DNA of 64,000 nucleotides from Galeopsis tetrahit (GCA_963675135.1 OY776129.1:61133028-61197027); one strand, 5' to 3'; shown: positions 46,135-57,110, numbered from the stretch's first letter. The notes: generated from the sequence alone by a model not told the origin. Translations and numbers: made by a program.

Positions 46135-46195
46135 TTTTTTTATGGAAGGCCTAGGTAGTGTGCTCTAACCACTTGAGCTATCCCACTTTGTCCTC
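46135..46195 (-). mobile_element. Very short tRNA-like retroposed insert
   Basis: Read on the minus strand, the 61-bp insert is GAGGACAAAGTGGGATAGCT, then CAAGTGGTTAGAGCA, then a short tail ending in a run of A. The middle is a clear tRNA-type A box and D-arm. An exact 10-bp duplication, GATGGATGGT, flanks it at 46125-46134 and 46196-46205. Oligo(A) plus a TSD indicates target-primed reverse transcription of a short pol III-type RNA or an internally deleted SINE. Confidence 0.6.
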
Positions 46196-46446
46196 GATGG
46201 ATGGTGAAAATAGCCCAAAGTGCATTACGGAGTATATTTTATTTTGAATTTATAGTATTGGACCTATTGGTATTGGTATTATTATATTTGTAAGTTACAA
46301 AAAAATTGAGGATATGTTGGTGTGGCATTATTCCCGAGATGGGAGATATTCAGTCAAAATAGCTTACAGGTTGGCGTGTAATATAATTACTCATTAGAGA
46401 AATGTCCCAGGGAGATATGGAGGAATTGGAAATCACACTAAGAAAG

Positions 46447-46667
46447 GGTAAAGTCTAGTATGCACTCGAGTGCATGCTGTGCACCCTAGTCCATGTTGCA
46501 CTTTTCAATTACTGACTTACATTTTTTGGTAAATGGTGTTGCACTTTTCAATTATTAAATTATTCCCGAGTGCAACACCATTTACCAAAAAATGTAAGTC
46601 AGTAATTGAAAAGTGCAACATGGACTAGGGTGCACAGCATGCACTCGAGTGCATAGCAGACCAACCC
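46447..46667. mobile_element. MULE-type fold-back MITE, copy C
   Basis: 221 bp, in opposite orientation to copy B. Ends are GGTAAAGTCTAGTATGCACT and, inverted, GGGTTGGTCTGCTATGCACT. The flanks CTAAGAAAG (46438-46446) and CTGGGAAAG (46668-46676) agree at 7 of 9 positions. The arms are almost perfectly complementary. Confidence 0.85.
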
Positions 46668-46676
46668 CTGGGAAAG

Positions 46677-47089
46677 CTCAGGTACCACCCAAAGTATTAT
46701 ACAAAGTATTTTCTAATGGAGGTTGTGTCGGGGTTTTCTTCCAACAAGACTCCGACTCTATAGCAGGCATATTATGACGGTGAAGTCGTGCCCATTGAAA
46801 GAATTCTGTCTCATCTAAAAGTTCGAATTTGTAGAAAGGTTGAAAATTAATTATAGTATATTAATTTCTAATACCCTTCACTCGTAGACCAGATTATTAC
46901 CTCTTACCATTTTTTGGCGAGGAAGCCAATCGAGTGGACAATTTAAATGGGTGGAGTTGATTTGAGTAGAAATTGAACTTAGGATGTGTGTGCGTGAGCC
47001 TTTAGGCTTTGATACAATTAAATAATTTTATTTCATCTAAAAGTCTGAATTAAAGATGAAAAATTAATTCATAATATCCACATTGCGAG
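46677..47089. other. Intergenic, no gene recognised
   Basis: No coding or RNA signal was recognised. Confidence 0.4.
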
Positions 47090-47797
47090 GGTCATGATGA
47101 GTGAGTGGCATGCGTTCATGGCATGCCCATATGTAGTGGGGGCTATGGTGTTCGACACCTTTCAGGGTGGTCTTAAGGAATGCAATGGGGTAGCTGTGGA
47201 ATCTATGTCAAAGCTGGTCTTTATAATGCTGCGCGAACTTTGGACTTCGCTGCCTTTGCCATGCAGCTTTGGTGTTTATGGAAGGAAAGGAATAACTTCC
47301 ATTGGATGGGTTCCTGCAAGTCAGCATCGATAGCTGTTGCGTTGGCCATGAGTTTGGAATGGAAGGAGGTTCGTGGGGGGTGAATGGGAGCAGTCAATCG
47401 GAAAGAGGTCGCGTTGCTTGGCATGCACCTTCACGATCCTTTGTCAAGCTGAACATTGACGCTGGATTTTTTACCTTTATGTTCAAAAAAACATTGACGC
47501 TGGATTTTCTAAGGAGACGAGGGAGATGGGGTTCGATGCAATTATTCACAACGAGGAAGGAAATTTTGTGGCGTGCCACACTACATTTGTTCTAGGTTTG
47601 TATAGTGTCGACGTGGGAGAGACCATGGGCCTAGCGGAAGCACTCTCATGGATAAAAAAGTTGGGGTATGATGCGGTTAACAGTGATGCATGAGTTGGTT
47701 TTTGGTAATTTTATTGATGATTGTAAGAGGCTTATTATGTCATTTAATTCTTATTTTTTTAAACGGAAAAAGGCACGTATTATTAGAGTATCAGAGG

Positions 47798-48734
47798 CAA
47801 TGATTTTAAAACCGGACCGGACCGGCCGGTTCGACCGGTCCAACCGTGAACCGGTCACGAATCCGGTCCGATCAATGGCCAAAACTCGTTTTTGTGGTTC
47901 AACCGGTCAAAACCGGTTTGACCGGCCAAAACCGGTGAACCGGGCAAAAACCGGTCTGACTCAGTTTTTTTTTTTTTTTTTTTTTTTTAACTTTTTTTAA
48001 TATTTAATTATGGTTATTTCTAACACTATTAGTTTTATAAAGTTTTTCTCTCATATTTCTTATACTCTTTCGATGTGGGATGGGGACATAATGAAGGAAC
48101 ACAATGAAGTTTTTATATTTGGTTATTACTAACACTATTAGTTTTATAAAAATTTTCTCTCATATTTTTTATACTCTTCCCATGTGGGACATAATGAAGA
48201 AGTTCATATATTTGGTTATTACTAACACTATTAGTTTTAAAAAAAAATTCTCTCATATTCCTTCTACTCTATCAATGTGGGATATAATGATGAAAATTTC
48301 ATATATTTGATTGTTTTCTCTCATTTTTCTTTTATTTTTTATTAAATGTGAAAAATAAATCTCATATATTTACTTTTCTTACTAACATTGTTGTTTTTAT
48401 ATTGTTTTACTCTTATATTTTTTTTACATATTATTTGATGTGGGACAAAATTTCATCTTTATTTGTCGTTCTTTTTTCTAACATGTTATAACAAAAAAAT
48501 ATAATTATAAATGCCTAAAAAAAGTTGTTCACCCTTTTTACTAGAGATATTAATATTTGTTATTTTAATATAATTTTTATAAGCATGTATTTTTTTTAAT
48601 GTAACAAAAAATATTAAAAAAATACATATAAAATTATTTTACCGGTTGGACCGTCGATCCAACCGGTCCAACCGGTTGGACCGTGAACCGTTGGCCTGTC
48701 CGGTTTGATCACCGATTCGGTTATGAAAACACTG
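47798..48734. mobile_element. hAT-like non-autonomous element, 937 bp
   Basis: Exact 8-bp duplication ATCAGAGG at 47790-47797 and 48735-48742. Ends are CAATGATTTTAAAACCGGAC and, inverted, CAGTGTTTTCATAACCGAAT. Subterminal regions are full of ACCGGT/CCGGTT motifs, which in hAT elements serve as transposase binding repeats. No transposase is encoded. Confidence 0.85.
48010..48310. repeat. Tandem repeats inside the hAT element
   Basis: Three units of about 92-105 bp share GGTTATTACTAACACTATTA and a CATGTGGGACATAATGAAG-like block. They are imperfect and lie in the middle of the hAT element. Confidence 0.75.
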
Positions 48735-49296
48735 ATCAGAGGTACTCAAAAGTTGTGAACTATTACAAAATTATGAGAGAGGTGTTACAAATGTTTAGTG
48801 GGGTTCCACTCCTATGCGCGCTGATCTAGGATTTGCACACCTATCGTGTGAATAAGTAAGTGGGTTTACAGAGTTGGTTAATTACGTTTGTCGAGATGCT
48901 AGTTCTAAGACTCATCCACTTGTAAGGGCGGCTAGGACTTTTCCTAGTCCTCACTCCTCGGTGTTGTATGATCCTTCAAATATTGTGATTGACCGTATCT
49001 AATGGTATTTACTGTTAATAAATTAAAATTTTAATTTTAAAAATAAAAAAAATCTACCCTCCAATTAATTTTAATATTCACTTTTAAATAAATAATCACT
49101 TTACCATCTTACTTCAAGTTCCAACGTATTTACTTGATATTCACTAAAATTAGATTTAAAAAAAAAACGTAATAAAGTTGAACTAGGAATTATGGTCTTC
49201 TCACACCAGATTTTCAGCTGGAGTACATATTAATCACCTGATCCAACGGTTCAGCAAAAACCCTAATCCCAGGTTCTTAAATACTCCATGATATCA

Positions 49297-49303
49297 TATA
49301 TAA
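49297..49303 (+). promoter_or_regulatory. TATA box of eEF1A copy 2
   Basis: TATATAA lies about 120 bases before the leader-intron donor at 49424. Transcription would start near 49330 and give a short non-coding first exon. Confidence 0.7.
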
Positions 49304-49423
49304 GCAGCACTGCAGCAGCAACTTATTTAAATTTCTCCCTCACCCATCACTATAATCACAACTTTCGCTCTCTCTGCAATCGGCGGGCGAGAGAGCTCTG
49401 TTCATCAGCTGCAATTCTTCAAG

Positions 49424-50076
49424 GTTAAATCCCCAAGCACCAGCATTTATTATATATACGCATCCGTATAGATTTCCCTCTCGCAATTTATGTATATCTG
49501 CTTTAACTGTTGCCTTCTTATGCAAGTTTGGGTGATTTTTCGGATTCTGGTGTATATGCTTTCATTGATCACTCACGGCGATGAATTTAGCCCCGTCTTT
49601 AATTTTGAATTGAAGTGAATGCATAATCTATGTTCATCTCCAATTGTATATATCGTGTGCGGATTCTATTAATAAGACATTTACCTTTATGTGCTTTGAT
49701 TTGAAAAAAGTCGTCTCAACTGATGAACTTTGCACAATTGACCGATTTGCTAAAACAATTACTGTTTTTCATGTCTCGGAGTATATATACTACTATTAAC
49801 ATAGTTTGTTTATGTGATCACTACCTCCCATCTCTCCTGCTTTCTGATTGATGCTCTGTTAAATTGGTTAACTCTTTCTTATAGCTACAAAATTTTAACT
49901 AGGAATTCCTAGGAAACTGTTAATCCTAAATTTGAGAAAAAAATCTGTCAATCTTTAATGATTATTCTTGTTCAAGTTTTCTATGTATAAAGATGCCTCT
50001 TTAATAATCTCCTTCGATCACTGTTTCAATTGAGTTATGCATTTTTTAAATTTCTCACTCTATTTTAATGTTCCAG
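49424..50076 (+). other. Leader intron of eEF1A copy 2
   Basis: Donor CAAG|GTTAAA at 49424, acceptor TTCCAG at 50076, 20 bases before the ATG. The 653-bp intron is T-rich as usual for plant introns. The base context after the acceptor (TGTT...GAAAGTTC.GAATG) is shared with copy 1, although the intron bodies differ. Confidence 0.85.
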
Positions 50077-50096
50077 TGTTCATCTGAAAGTTCTGA

Positions 50097-51529
50097 ATGG
50101 GTAAAGAGAAGTCTCACATTAACATTGTGGTCATTGGCCATGTCGACTCTGGGAAATCGACCACTACTGGTCACTTGATCTACAAGCTTGGTGGTATTGA
50201 CAAGCGTGTGATTGAGAGATTCGAAAAGGAGGCTGCGGAGATGAACAAGAGATCATTCAAGTATGCCTGGGTGCTCGACAAGCTTAAGGCAGAGCGTGAA
50301 CGTGGTATCACAATTGATATTGCCTTGTGGAAATTTGAGACCAACAAGTACTACTGCACTGTCATTGATGCACCTGGTCACCGTGACTTTATCAAGAACA
50401 TGATTACTGGTACCTCACAGGCTGACTGTGCTGTCCTTATCATTGATTCCACCACTGGTGGTTTTGAAGCTGGTATCTCCAAGGATGGCCAGACCCGTGA
50501 GCATGCTCTGCTTGCTTTCACTCTTGGTGTCAAGCAAATGATCTGTTGTTGCAACAAGGTTAGACAACTTGTATACTCAATCGACTGTCTTAATGTTGTC
50601 TTGTATCGTTTAACTGACACCTGTGTTATGTATTCGCGCAGATGGACGCCACTACACCGAAATATGCCAAGGCTAGGTACGATGAAATCATCAAGGAAGT
50701 GGCATCTTACCTCAAGAAGGTTGGTTACAACCCTGACAAGATTCCATTCGTCCCCATTTCCGGATTTGAGGGAGACAACATGATTGAGAGGTCTTCCAAC
50801 CTGGATTGGTACAAGGGGCCGACTCTGCTCGAGGCACTTGACCAGATTTCTGAGCCCAAGAGGCCAACAGACAAGCCCCTTCGTCTCCCACTTCAGGACG
50901 TTTACAAGATCGGTGGCATTGGAACTGTCCCTGTTGGTAGAGTGGAGACAGGTGTCCTGAAACCCGGTACAGTTGTTACCTTTGGTCCTACTGGCTTGAC
51001 TACTGAAGTCAAGTCTGTTGAAATGCACCATGAGGCCTTGCAAGAAGCTCTTCCCGGTGACAATGTTGGATTCAATGTGAAGAACGTTGCAGTGAAGGAT
51101 CTGAAACGAGGATTTGTGGCCTCTAACTCAAAAGACGACCCCGCGAGAGAAGCTGCAAACTTTATCTCCCAGGTCATTATCATGAACCATCCAGGACAGA
51201 TTGGGAATGGGTACTCCCCAGTTCTTGATTGCCACACGTCCCACATTGCTGTTAAGTTTGCTGAGATTGTGACCAAGATTGATAGACGATCGGGTAAGGA
51301 GCTTGAGAAGGAGCCTAAATTCTTGAAAAACGGGGATGCTGGATTTGTGAAGATGATTCCATCGAAGCCTATGGTTGTGGAGACTTTCTCGGAGTACCCA
51401 CCACTTGGACGTTTCGCCGTTCGTGATATGAGGCAAACGGTTGCTGTTGGTGTGATAAAGAGCGTGGAGAAGAAAGACCCAACTGGGGCTAAGGTGACCA
51501 AGGCTGCTGTCAAGAAGGTTGGAAAGTGA
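50097..51529 (+). CDS. EF1A: Translation elongation factor eEF1A, copy 2, 449 aa
   Basis: Coding exons 50097-50558 and 50642-51529 encode the same 449-aa GTPase as copy 1, with P-loop GHVDSGKST, DAPGH and the intron-split NKMD motif. The C-terminus is KKVGK. The coding intron (50559-50641, 83 bp) is nearly the same as that of copy 1, apart from small insertions such as a TATA repeat and a TTAATTAA stretch in copy 1. The two genes are arranged back to back, with promoters facing each other across about 3.8 kb of transposon-rich DNA. Both copies are intact, so both are probably expressed; relative levels cannot be judged from sequence. Confidence 0.97.
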
Positions 51530-52061
51530 AGGAGGTTGGTTATCAATGTTGTTGTGATAGCGCATATGTTATCAGTTTTGTTTCCTTGGAATTAAGCATG
51601 GGTACATGACTTTCATTAAAAAAAAAAAATACTCCGTATATATATGGGTACATGATTTAATAGTATGTGTAGTCTTTCTCCAACTATTTTCTTTAGCCTC
51701 TGTATCGACAATCTATTCTACATTTGAGCTTAATTACATTTTTTTGAATATAACACTTTTCAGTAGATGCACTAGCACTTTTCATAGTATGTTGAATTGT
51801 TAATAACACTTTTCAGTAAATGCACTAGCACTTTTTCATGCTGGTTTAACGACTTGCGAGATTCTCTATACAGGTTTGGTGCGATTTGCGAGATACTCCA
51901 AACGAATAAATATTTACAAGCCCATATAGATACACACAGTATAATATTTTTTGCTTTGTACAAGTGAAAATTGAAATTAAGATAGGCTTTTTTATAAAGC
52001 TTTATAAACGATCTTAAAAATTCTGAACTTATAATTTTTGTAAAACGTCTTGTAAGCAGCA
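51530..52061. other. 3' UTR of eEF1A copy 2 and intergenic DNA
   Basis: The first 100-200 bases are the likely 3' UTR; no other gene is seen. CAGTARATGCACTAGCACTTTT is repeated at about 51762 and 51815. Confidence 0.5.
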
Positions 52062-52069
52062 CTTAGCTA

Positions 52070-52669
52070 TAGAGATGTCTATCGGGCTGGCCCTAGCCCT
52101 ATAGGGCCAGCCCTACAGGGCTACAGGCTAAACGGGTTAGGGCCTTAACCGGTTCATATTTAACGGGTCTACAATTGTTGGGACCTAATCCTAATCCTAG
52201 CGGGCCACGGGCTAAACGGGCCACTAACGGGCTACAATAATTTTTTTTCTTTTAAAATTAAATGTCCTAATTGACACGTCCAACAAGCAAATAAAATAGA
52301 AAAATACATAATTAGTTAATGATCAGTAAATGAGAAAAAAAAAAGTATAATTATCATAATCTAATAAAAAATAGTAATAATGACTAATAGATAGTAATAA
52401 TGACTAATAGATGTTAATGGGCTTCTTAATGCTTATAATTGGTTATTGGTCAAATGACCCAAAATTTATTATTAGGTTATTTATTAAAAATAAATAAATA
52501 AAGGTAACAACTCGGGCTAGCGGGCTGGCCCGGTTTAGCCCACGGGCTAATCGGTCCGGGTAAAAAAAGCCCGGTTTTAAACGGGCCTATTATTCATGAA
52601 CCCTAACCCTGTATTTTTCAGGGTTAAACGGACCAGCCCGGTTATGCCGGCCCGGGATAAACATCTCTA
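52070..52669. mobile_element. hAT-like non-autonomous element, 600 bp
   Basis: Exact 8-bp duplication CTTAGCTA at 52062-52069 and 52670-52677. Ends TAGAGATGTCTATCGGGCTG and, inverted, TAGAGATGTTTATCCCGGGC. Subterminal parts are rich in AACGGG/GGGCTA motifs; the centre is AT-rich. It is the same family as the copy at 8218. Confidence 0.9.
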
Positions 52670-52677
52670 CTTAGCTA

Positions 52678-53276
52678 CTTCTTGAAAAATAAGGAACCCA
52701 ATATTTTATTTTTGAATAATATTTACATTTAAATTACTCAATTTCATTCCTTGCATCTTACAAATGTCACCATCTTATTTATTTAAGAAGGTACATCTTC
52801 AATAACTATTTAAAAAACAAAATATAATAAACTCTTTACATTAATAATCTACAAAAATGAACAAAATATTTTCTTAAAAATAAAGTTAATCAAACACCCT
52901 CTAACAGATTAGTTAAGCCTTTCAAATGTCACTGACAGAAAATAAACAAATTGAACTTTCTTAGATGTTAATAATGGTTAATTTGAAGGAATTGATACAT
53001 AAAATCTCATTTAAAATAATGTAGTATGTGAAGTGAAAATTATCAAAATGAAAGAACAATATTTTCATAAATAAAACAAGTTCCTCACCTCTCTTAAAAG
53101 TAAGGTGGAGTTGGGAAATAAAAAGTGTTTGAAACCAAACCAAAGCTGAAACAAAAGCATCATTCATCCAAAGATTCCAAACAGAGTCATGTTCTAAATT
53201 ACAAGAAAGTAGTACAGTTTATTCATATCAACTCACACAACACAGATTAAGAAAGCAAAATAAAAAAAAATCACAT
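52678..53276. other. Intergenic, no gene recognised
   Basis: AT-rich; its right end is the 3' UTR of the vicilin-like gene. Confidence 0.5.
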
Positions 53277-55506
53277 TCACCACACTCTCCTCATCTCCGG
53301 AGCACCCTCCTCCGGCGGAGCAACGGAGGCCGATGGCAGAATCGTGCTCTCCCTCTGTGCTTCGAGGATCGCCCTCAGCCTCTCCTCACTCAACCCGAAT
53401 GCAGCTGCAAATTCGGGGCATATCATATTTTGGAGCAACGAGTTAGCTCCGGCAAGGAACTGAGGCTTATTGTCGTGGGCTGAGGTGGTGAACCCGAAGA
53501 ACTCGAACGGACCCATCCGTGAGGCGATCTGGCAGAACGGGAAGTAGCGCGGTACCCAGAAGACATCCCCCTCTTTCACTTTAGCATTCATGGCTAAGGT
53601 TCCATTTGGATTGACTATTTGGACAGTACCAACCCCTCTCAATACAATGCCATACTCATGTGCACTTGGATTTATATGAGGTGCCATCATTGATCCCTGC
53701 ATGCATTTAGTTCAATATCCTTAAAAAGGATGAAAATATCGTTATCGAACAAACCAAAGTGTAAGAATTATACCGCGGTGAGATTGACGAGGTAGACACC
53801 AACATCATCATGCTTAAGGGGCGAATAGTCGGAATCATCCAACGCAATGCTCGATCCGTAGTTGTTGCTGAAATCGGGCTTCCTATCGTATATGTTATAA
53901 GCTTCGGGCCCTTTTCCTTTGCCTTTTCCCTTCCTTCCAAAGAAGGAGATGAAGGACTTGCTAAACGACCATTGTGATTGTGATTGTTCAAGATTATCTC
54001 TAATTCGGACAATTCGCCTCATGTACCCCATCTTCTGATTATGGTCCATGTCCACGAACTTCGACCACAAGCTAGGCGAACGCTTGACCGATGTGTCCGA
54101 TAAGTAGACAATGGGGCCATTTGCTTGCTTTGTCAACATCTCTCCAACATCTTCTTGTGAAACCTGTGTAAGAAGAGGAAGTTAGGTGAGTCATATAAAC
54201 TTATAAACTTACATGGGGGATGAATTTTAGAGTTACATTGAATGCAGTGGCCAATGTTAAGCGATCGAATCCAGAAAGTATGGATGCAGGATATTTGCCC
54301 CCACCAATGAAGAAAGACTGCAAACAAACACATTAATTAAGAATATGATAAATTGCATCAAACATTAGGAACTTATTAAAAGTGGAAAATATATATATAT
54401 ATGCCTGAAATGTGTTCCAGCCTAAGGTCTGAGATGTGTCAATGCTGCAGAGTACATGAAGCCTTTGTCCTTCAGCTGTATTCACCAAATAAAAAGCAGA
54501 TCCGGCCCCAATTCTGAGTATATCTCCCATCTTCAAATCCCTTTCCACCAGTTCATCTTTGTAGATATGTCCCACTCTTGCTTCCCCTGCAAATGCAACC
54601 AATTAACACCATTTTACTACTTAACATTCAAAGAAATATGGTGGTTCTTGATCTAACTAAGGGGATGTTTACTTTTGTTTTTAAAAATCACTTTTTGAAT
54701 TTTAAGATCCTCCCCCACTTATAAACTGATTGATTGAGTTAAATGTATATAATTTTATAATCTTTTTCACCAATAATATAATACATTCAATCATTATACA
54801 ATCAACTAATCATTACTCTCCCAACAATAATATAATACATAAGGTTAAATCTTCTACTATTCAAAAACTCAAAAGAAACACTCATATTAGAACAGAATTT
54901 CAAAAATCGATTTTCAAAACTACCCAAAGCCCAAAGTAAACATCACCTAAGAGTTACACAAAAACAAGCCCAATAATTTTCTAAACTAAAATTTTAATTT
55001 GCCTCTCAATTAATAGTCTAGCTACTTTTATTGATTCACAAAATCAACATGCAGATATAAATTTATACGGTTAAAATAAATCAATAACAATTTATACTAG
55101 TATGCAAAATCGAAAAAATTGAATCTTTATTTTAAGCTGGAAATTGGTACCACAAAAACAGAGTTTGATTTGCAGTTTACATACCTCTGCGAATGAAGAG
55201 AATGAGGCTGGAATCAAGATACTGAGGAATGAAGAGGGATTTAGGCTCCATAGTGATAAAGCCAATATGCATAGGAGCTTTGTAGAATTTACTAGTTCCA
55301 TAGCCGCGCACCACTTTCATGTAGCCTGCATCAGTCCTTATTACCTCCTTTGAATCCTGCAGTAAGAACTGCTGCTTCCCTTCCCCTTCCTCCTCCCGCC
55401 GCCCTTTTCCGCCGCCTCCTTCCGGCCACCTTTCTTCAGAATCTCCATCGTAAGCCGCCGCTAGCGCCACCAAGGCCAGCAAAAGAAGTGCTGTGCTCTT
55501 TCCCAT
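53277..55506 (-). CDS. Vicilin-like seed storage protein (double cupin), 5 exons, 464 aa
   Basis: Exons 55506-55185, 54586-54405, 54317-54237, 54163-53774 and 53696-53277 join in frame. The protein starts with a signal peptide (KSTALLLLALVALAAAYDGD) and a short acidic/Gly-rich spacer. The first cupin (about 45-190) contains GYGTSKFYKAPMHIGFITME and GDILRIGAGSAFYLVNT. The second (about 240-425) contains PHINPSAHEYGIVLRGVG and GDVFWVPRYFPFCQIASRMG. The spacing and the SFFIGGGKYPASILSGFD block match the plant vicilin-like group typified by Arabidopsis At2g28490. These proteins are secretory and accumulate in seed protein storage vacuoles; a few have other roles. Between the cupins lies a Lys/Gly-rich stretch, GRKGKGKGKGPEA. 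The second intron has a GC donor (CAG|GCATAT). An RY motif upstream fits embryo expression. Confidence 0.92.
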
Positions 55507-55599
55507 TTGAAATTTGTTACTGAATTAGGAAAAGAAGTTGAATGGAAGATGTGAGAGTGGGGAGATGTTAAGTAGAGAGAAAAGGAGGCAGATGTCATT

Positions 55600-55607
55600 C
55601 ATGCATG
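55600..55607 (-). promoter_or_regulatory. RY motif upstream of vicilin-like gene
   Basis: CATGCATG, the palindromic RY element bound by B3 factors of the ABI3/FUS3/LEC2 type, lies about 95 bases before the start codon. It is a hallmark of seed storage protein promoters, in line with the coding assignment. Confidence 0.6.
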
Positions 55608-55719
55608 AATAGGTGGCCTTGCTGGCGCTTTCCTGTCGAGACACTAAATCCCTCTCTTCCTCTCCTACTTATTACTAATATATACTCTCTATTCAAATTC
55701 ATCACGACTATTATTAAAC

Positions 55720-55915
55720 CATAGTATAGTATACACTACTTACTTTTCACTTTTACTGACTTACACTTTTTAGTAAAACTTTTAATTATTATTAAAAATA
55801 TTATTATACAGTTTAATAATTAAAAAGAGCAACACCAATTACCAAAAAGTGTAAGTCAGTAAAATTGAAAAGTGCAACATAGAAACATGCACTCGAGTGC
55901 ATAGCAGACCAACCC
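55720..55915. mobile_element. MULE-type fold-back MITE, copy D
   Basis: 196 bp with an exact 9-bp duplication, TTATTAAAC, at 55711-55719 and 55916-55924. The right half is well conserved with copies B and C (ACTCGAGTGCATAGCAGACC then AACCC); the left terminus is shortened and diverged. It lies about 210 bp upstream of the vicilin-like start codon. Confidence 0.85.
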
Positions 55916-55924
55916 TTATTAAAC

Positions 55925-56522
55925 ACACGATACTCCGTCCATCCTTGGGACACTTAAAATAAAAAAATGAATTTAGTTGAAATTTTAAAAAAGTAATTTT
56001 ATAAATTTTTATATATAAAATAAAGAAATAAATTAATTTTTGTGTATGTTTGAAAAAAAAAAAAAGATTTATGTAGATTTAAAAATATTGTGAGAATGTA
56101 GTTTATAAAAGGTTTTTTAAATAATTGTAAAATATTTGAAAAAGAAAAATATGAAAGTAATTGAAAATGAAATAAAATAAAATATTGTGAAATTAATTTA
56201 TAAATAAAATTGTGACATTTTAAATAAATAAATGATGGTGAAAGGAACCGAAATAAAGTAGCTTCGAGTATTACTTCTAAGTTCTAACATGATGTTCCTC
56301 AAATCTTGAAATTGAATTTAATATTATTTAAATATACTCAATCGATTGCATGCGTCACATCACATTTGCAGCTTAACAATTTTATAGATGAAATATACTA
56401 GTCCAAGTAACAATTTTAAGTTTTTATAAAATGCCCCAATAATTATTGTATACTTTCTTTTTTTCTTTTTGCATTTTAATTGAGATTATCGTTGGCCCAT
56501 TACAGACCAATTTTGGCGAGAC
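55925..56522. other. Intergenic, AT-rich, no gene recognised
   Basis: GATACTCCGTCCATCC near 55929 looks like one end of a decayed Stowaway-like MITE; the partner end was not identified. Confidence 0.4.
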
Positions 56523-56530
56523 CCTGCACC

Positions 56531-56717
56531 TAGGGATGGCAAAATGATCTGTCCCGAGGTCGACCCGCCCTGCTCTGAGAGGTTTAGATTCGCTCTGTCC
56601 TGCCCCATTCTTAAAACAGGGCAAATCTGCCCCGCCCCACATGCAGGACAGGGCAAGCATGGATCCATGTATTATAATAATCTGCCCTGCCCCGACCTGT
56701 ATATATATAAAAAATTA

Positions 56718-56754
<37 letters not shown>

Positions 56755-57110
56755 TAATTATGGCCACTATTCCACTTACCCTAATTTAACTTACCCATCC
56801 CGTCGCTCACTCTCTCACTGTCTTCAAATCACAATTTCACAAAACACATTTGTTTGATGTTAAGTATTTTGGATATGATTTAGTGAATTTCTAATGTTTA
56901 ATTTAGTCGTGGATTTTTAATATTTATTTTATTGTTTAATTTAATTTAATCTGCATGTTTTACTTGGACTTTTGGAGTGCATGAGGCAGGGCAGGGCACG
57001 AAATGTTGCCCCGTAGCAGGTCGCAGGGCAGGGAAGGGCAGATACTTATGAACGCAGGGCAGATTTGGATATTTAACTATCTGCCCTGCTCTGCCCCATT
57101 GCCATCCCTA
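56531..57110. mobile_element. hAT-like non-autonomous element, 580 bp
   Basis: Exact 8-bp duplication CCTGCACC at 56523-56530 and 57111-57118. Terminal repeats TAGGGATGGCAA at both ends (inverted). Subterminal sequence is rich in GGGCAGGGCA/CTGCCCTG motifs, and an (AT)n tract lies at 56720-56750. No transposase. Confidence 0.9.

Larger units (their letters stand above)
47090..49003 (+). pseudogene. LINE RNase H-type relic, split by a hAT element
   Basis: Around 47190-47780 several frames together read LWCLWKERNNFHW, then RSFVKLNIDAGF and LAEALSWIKKLGYDAV. This is the C-terminal zinc-binding/RNase H-like (RVT_3) part of plant LINE-type ORF2. Frameshifts and stops break it. After the hAT insertion (47798-48734) the remaining end resumes at 48743 (AARTFPSPHSS near 48930) and stops near 49003. 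The relic has no function. Confidence 0.6.

Noticed and set aside
48010..48310. CRISPR-like array
   Set aside because: The units are long, imperfect and contiguous, lie inside a hAT element, and the DNA is plant nuclear.
50378..51565. Long minus-strand ORFs (145-221 aa) opposite eEF1A copy 2, with counterparts opposite copy 1 (43230-44418)
   Set aside because: They are antisense shadows of a strongly codon-biased gene, have no domain of their own, and appear identically opposite both copies.
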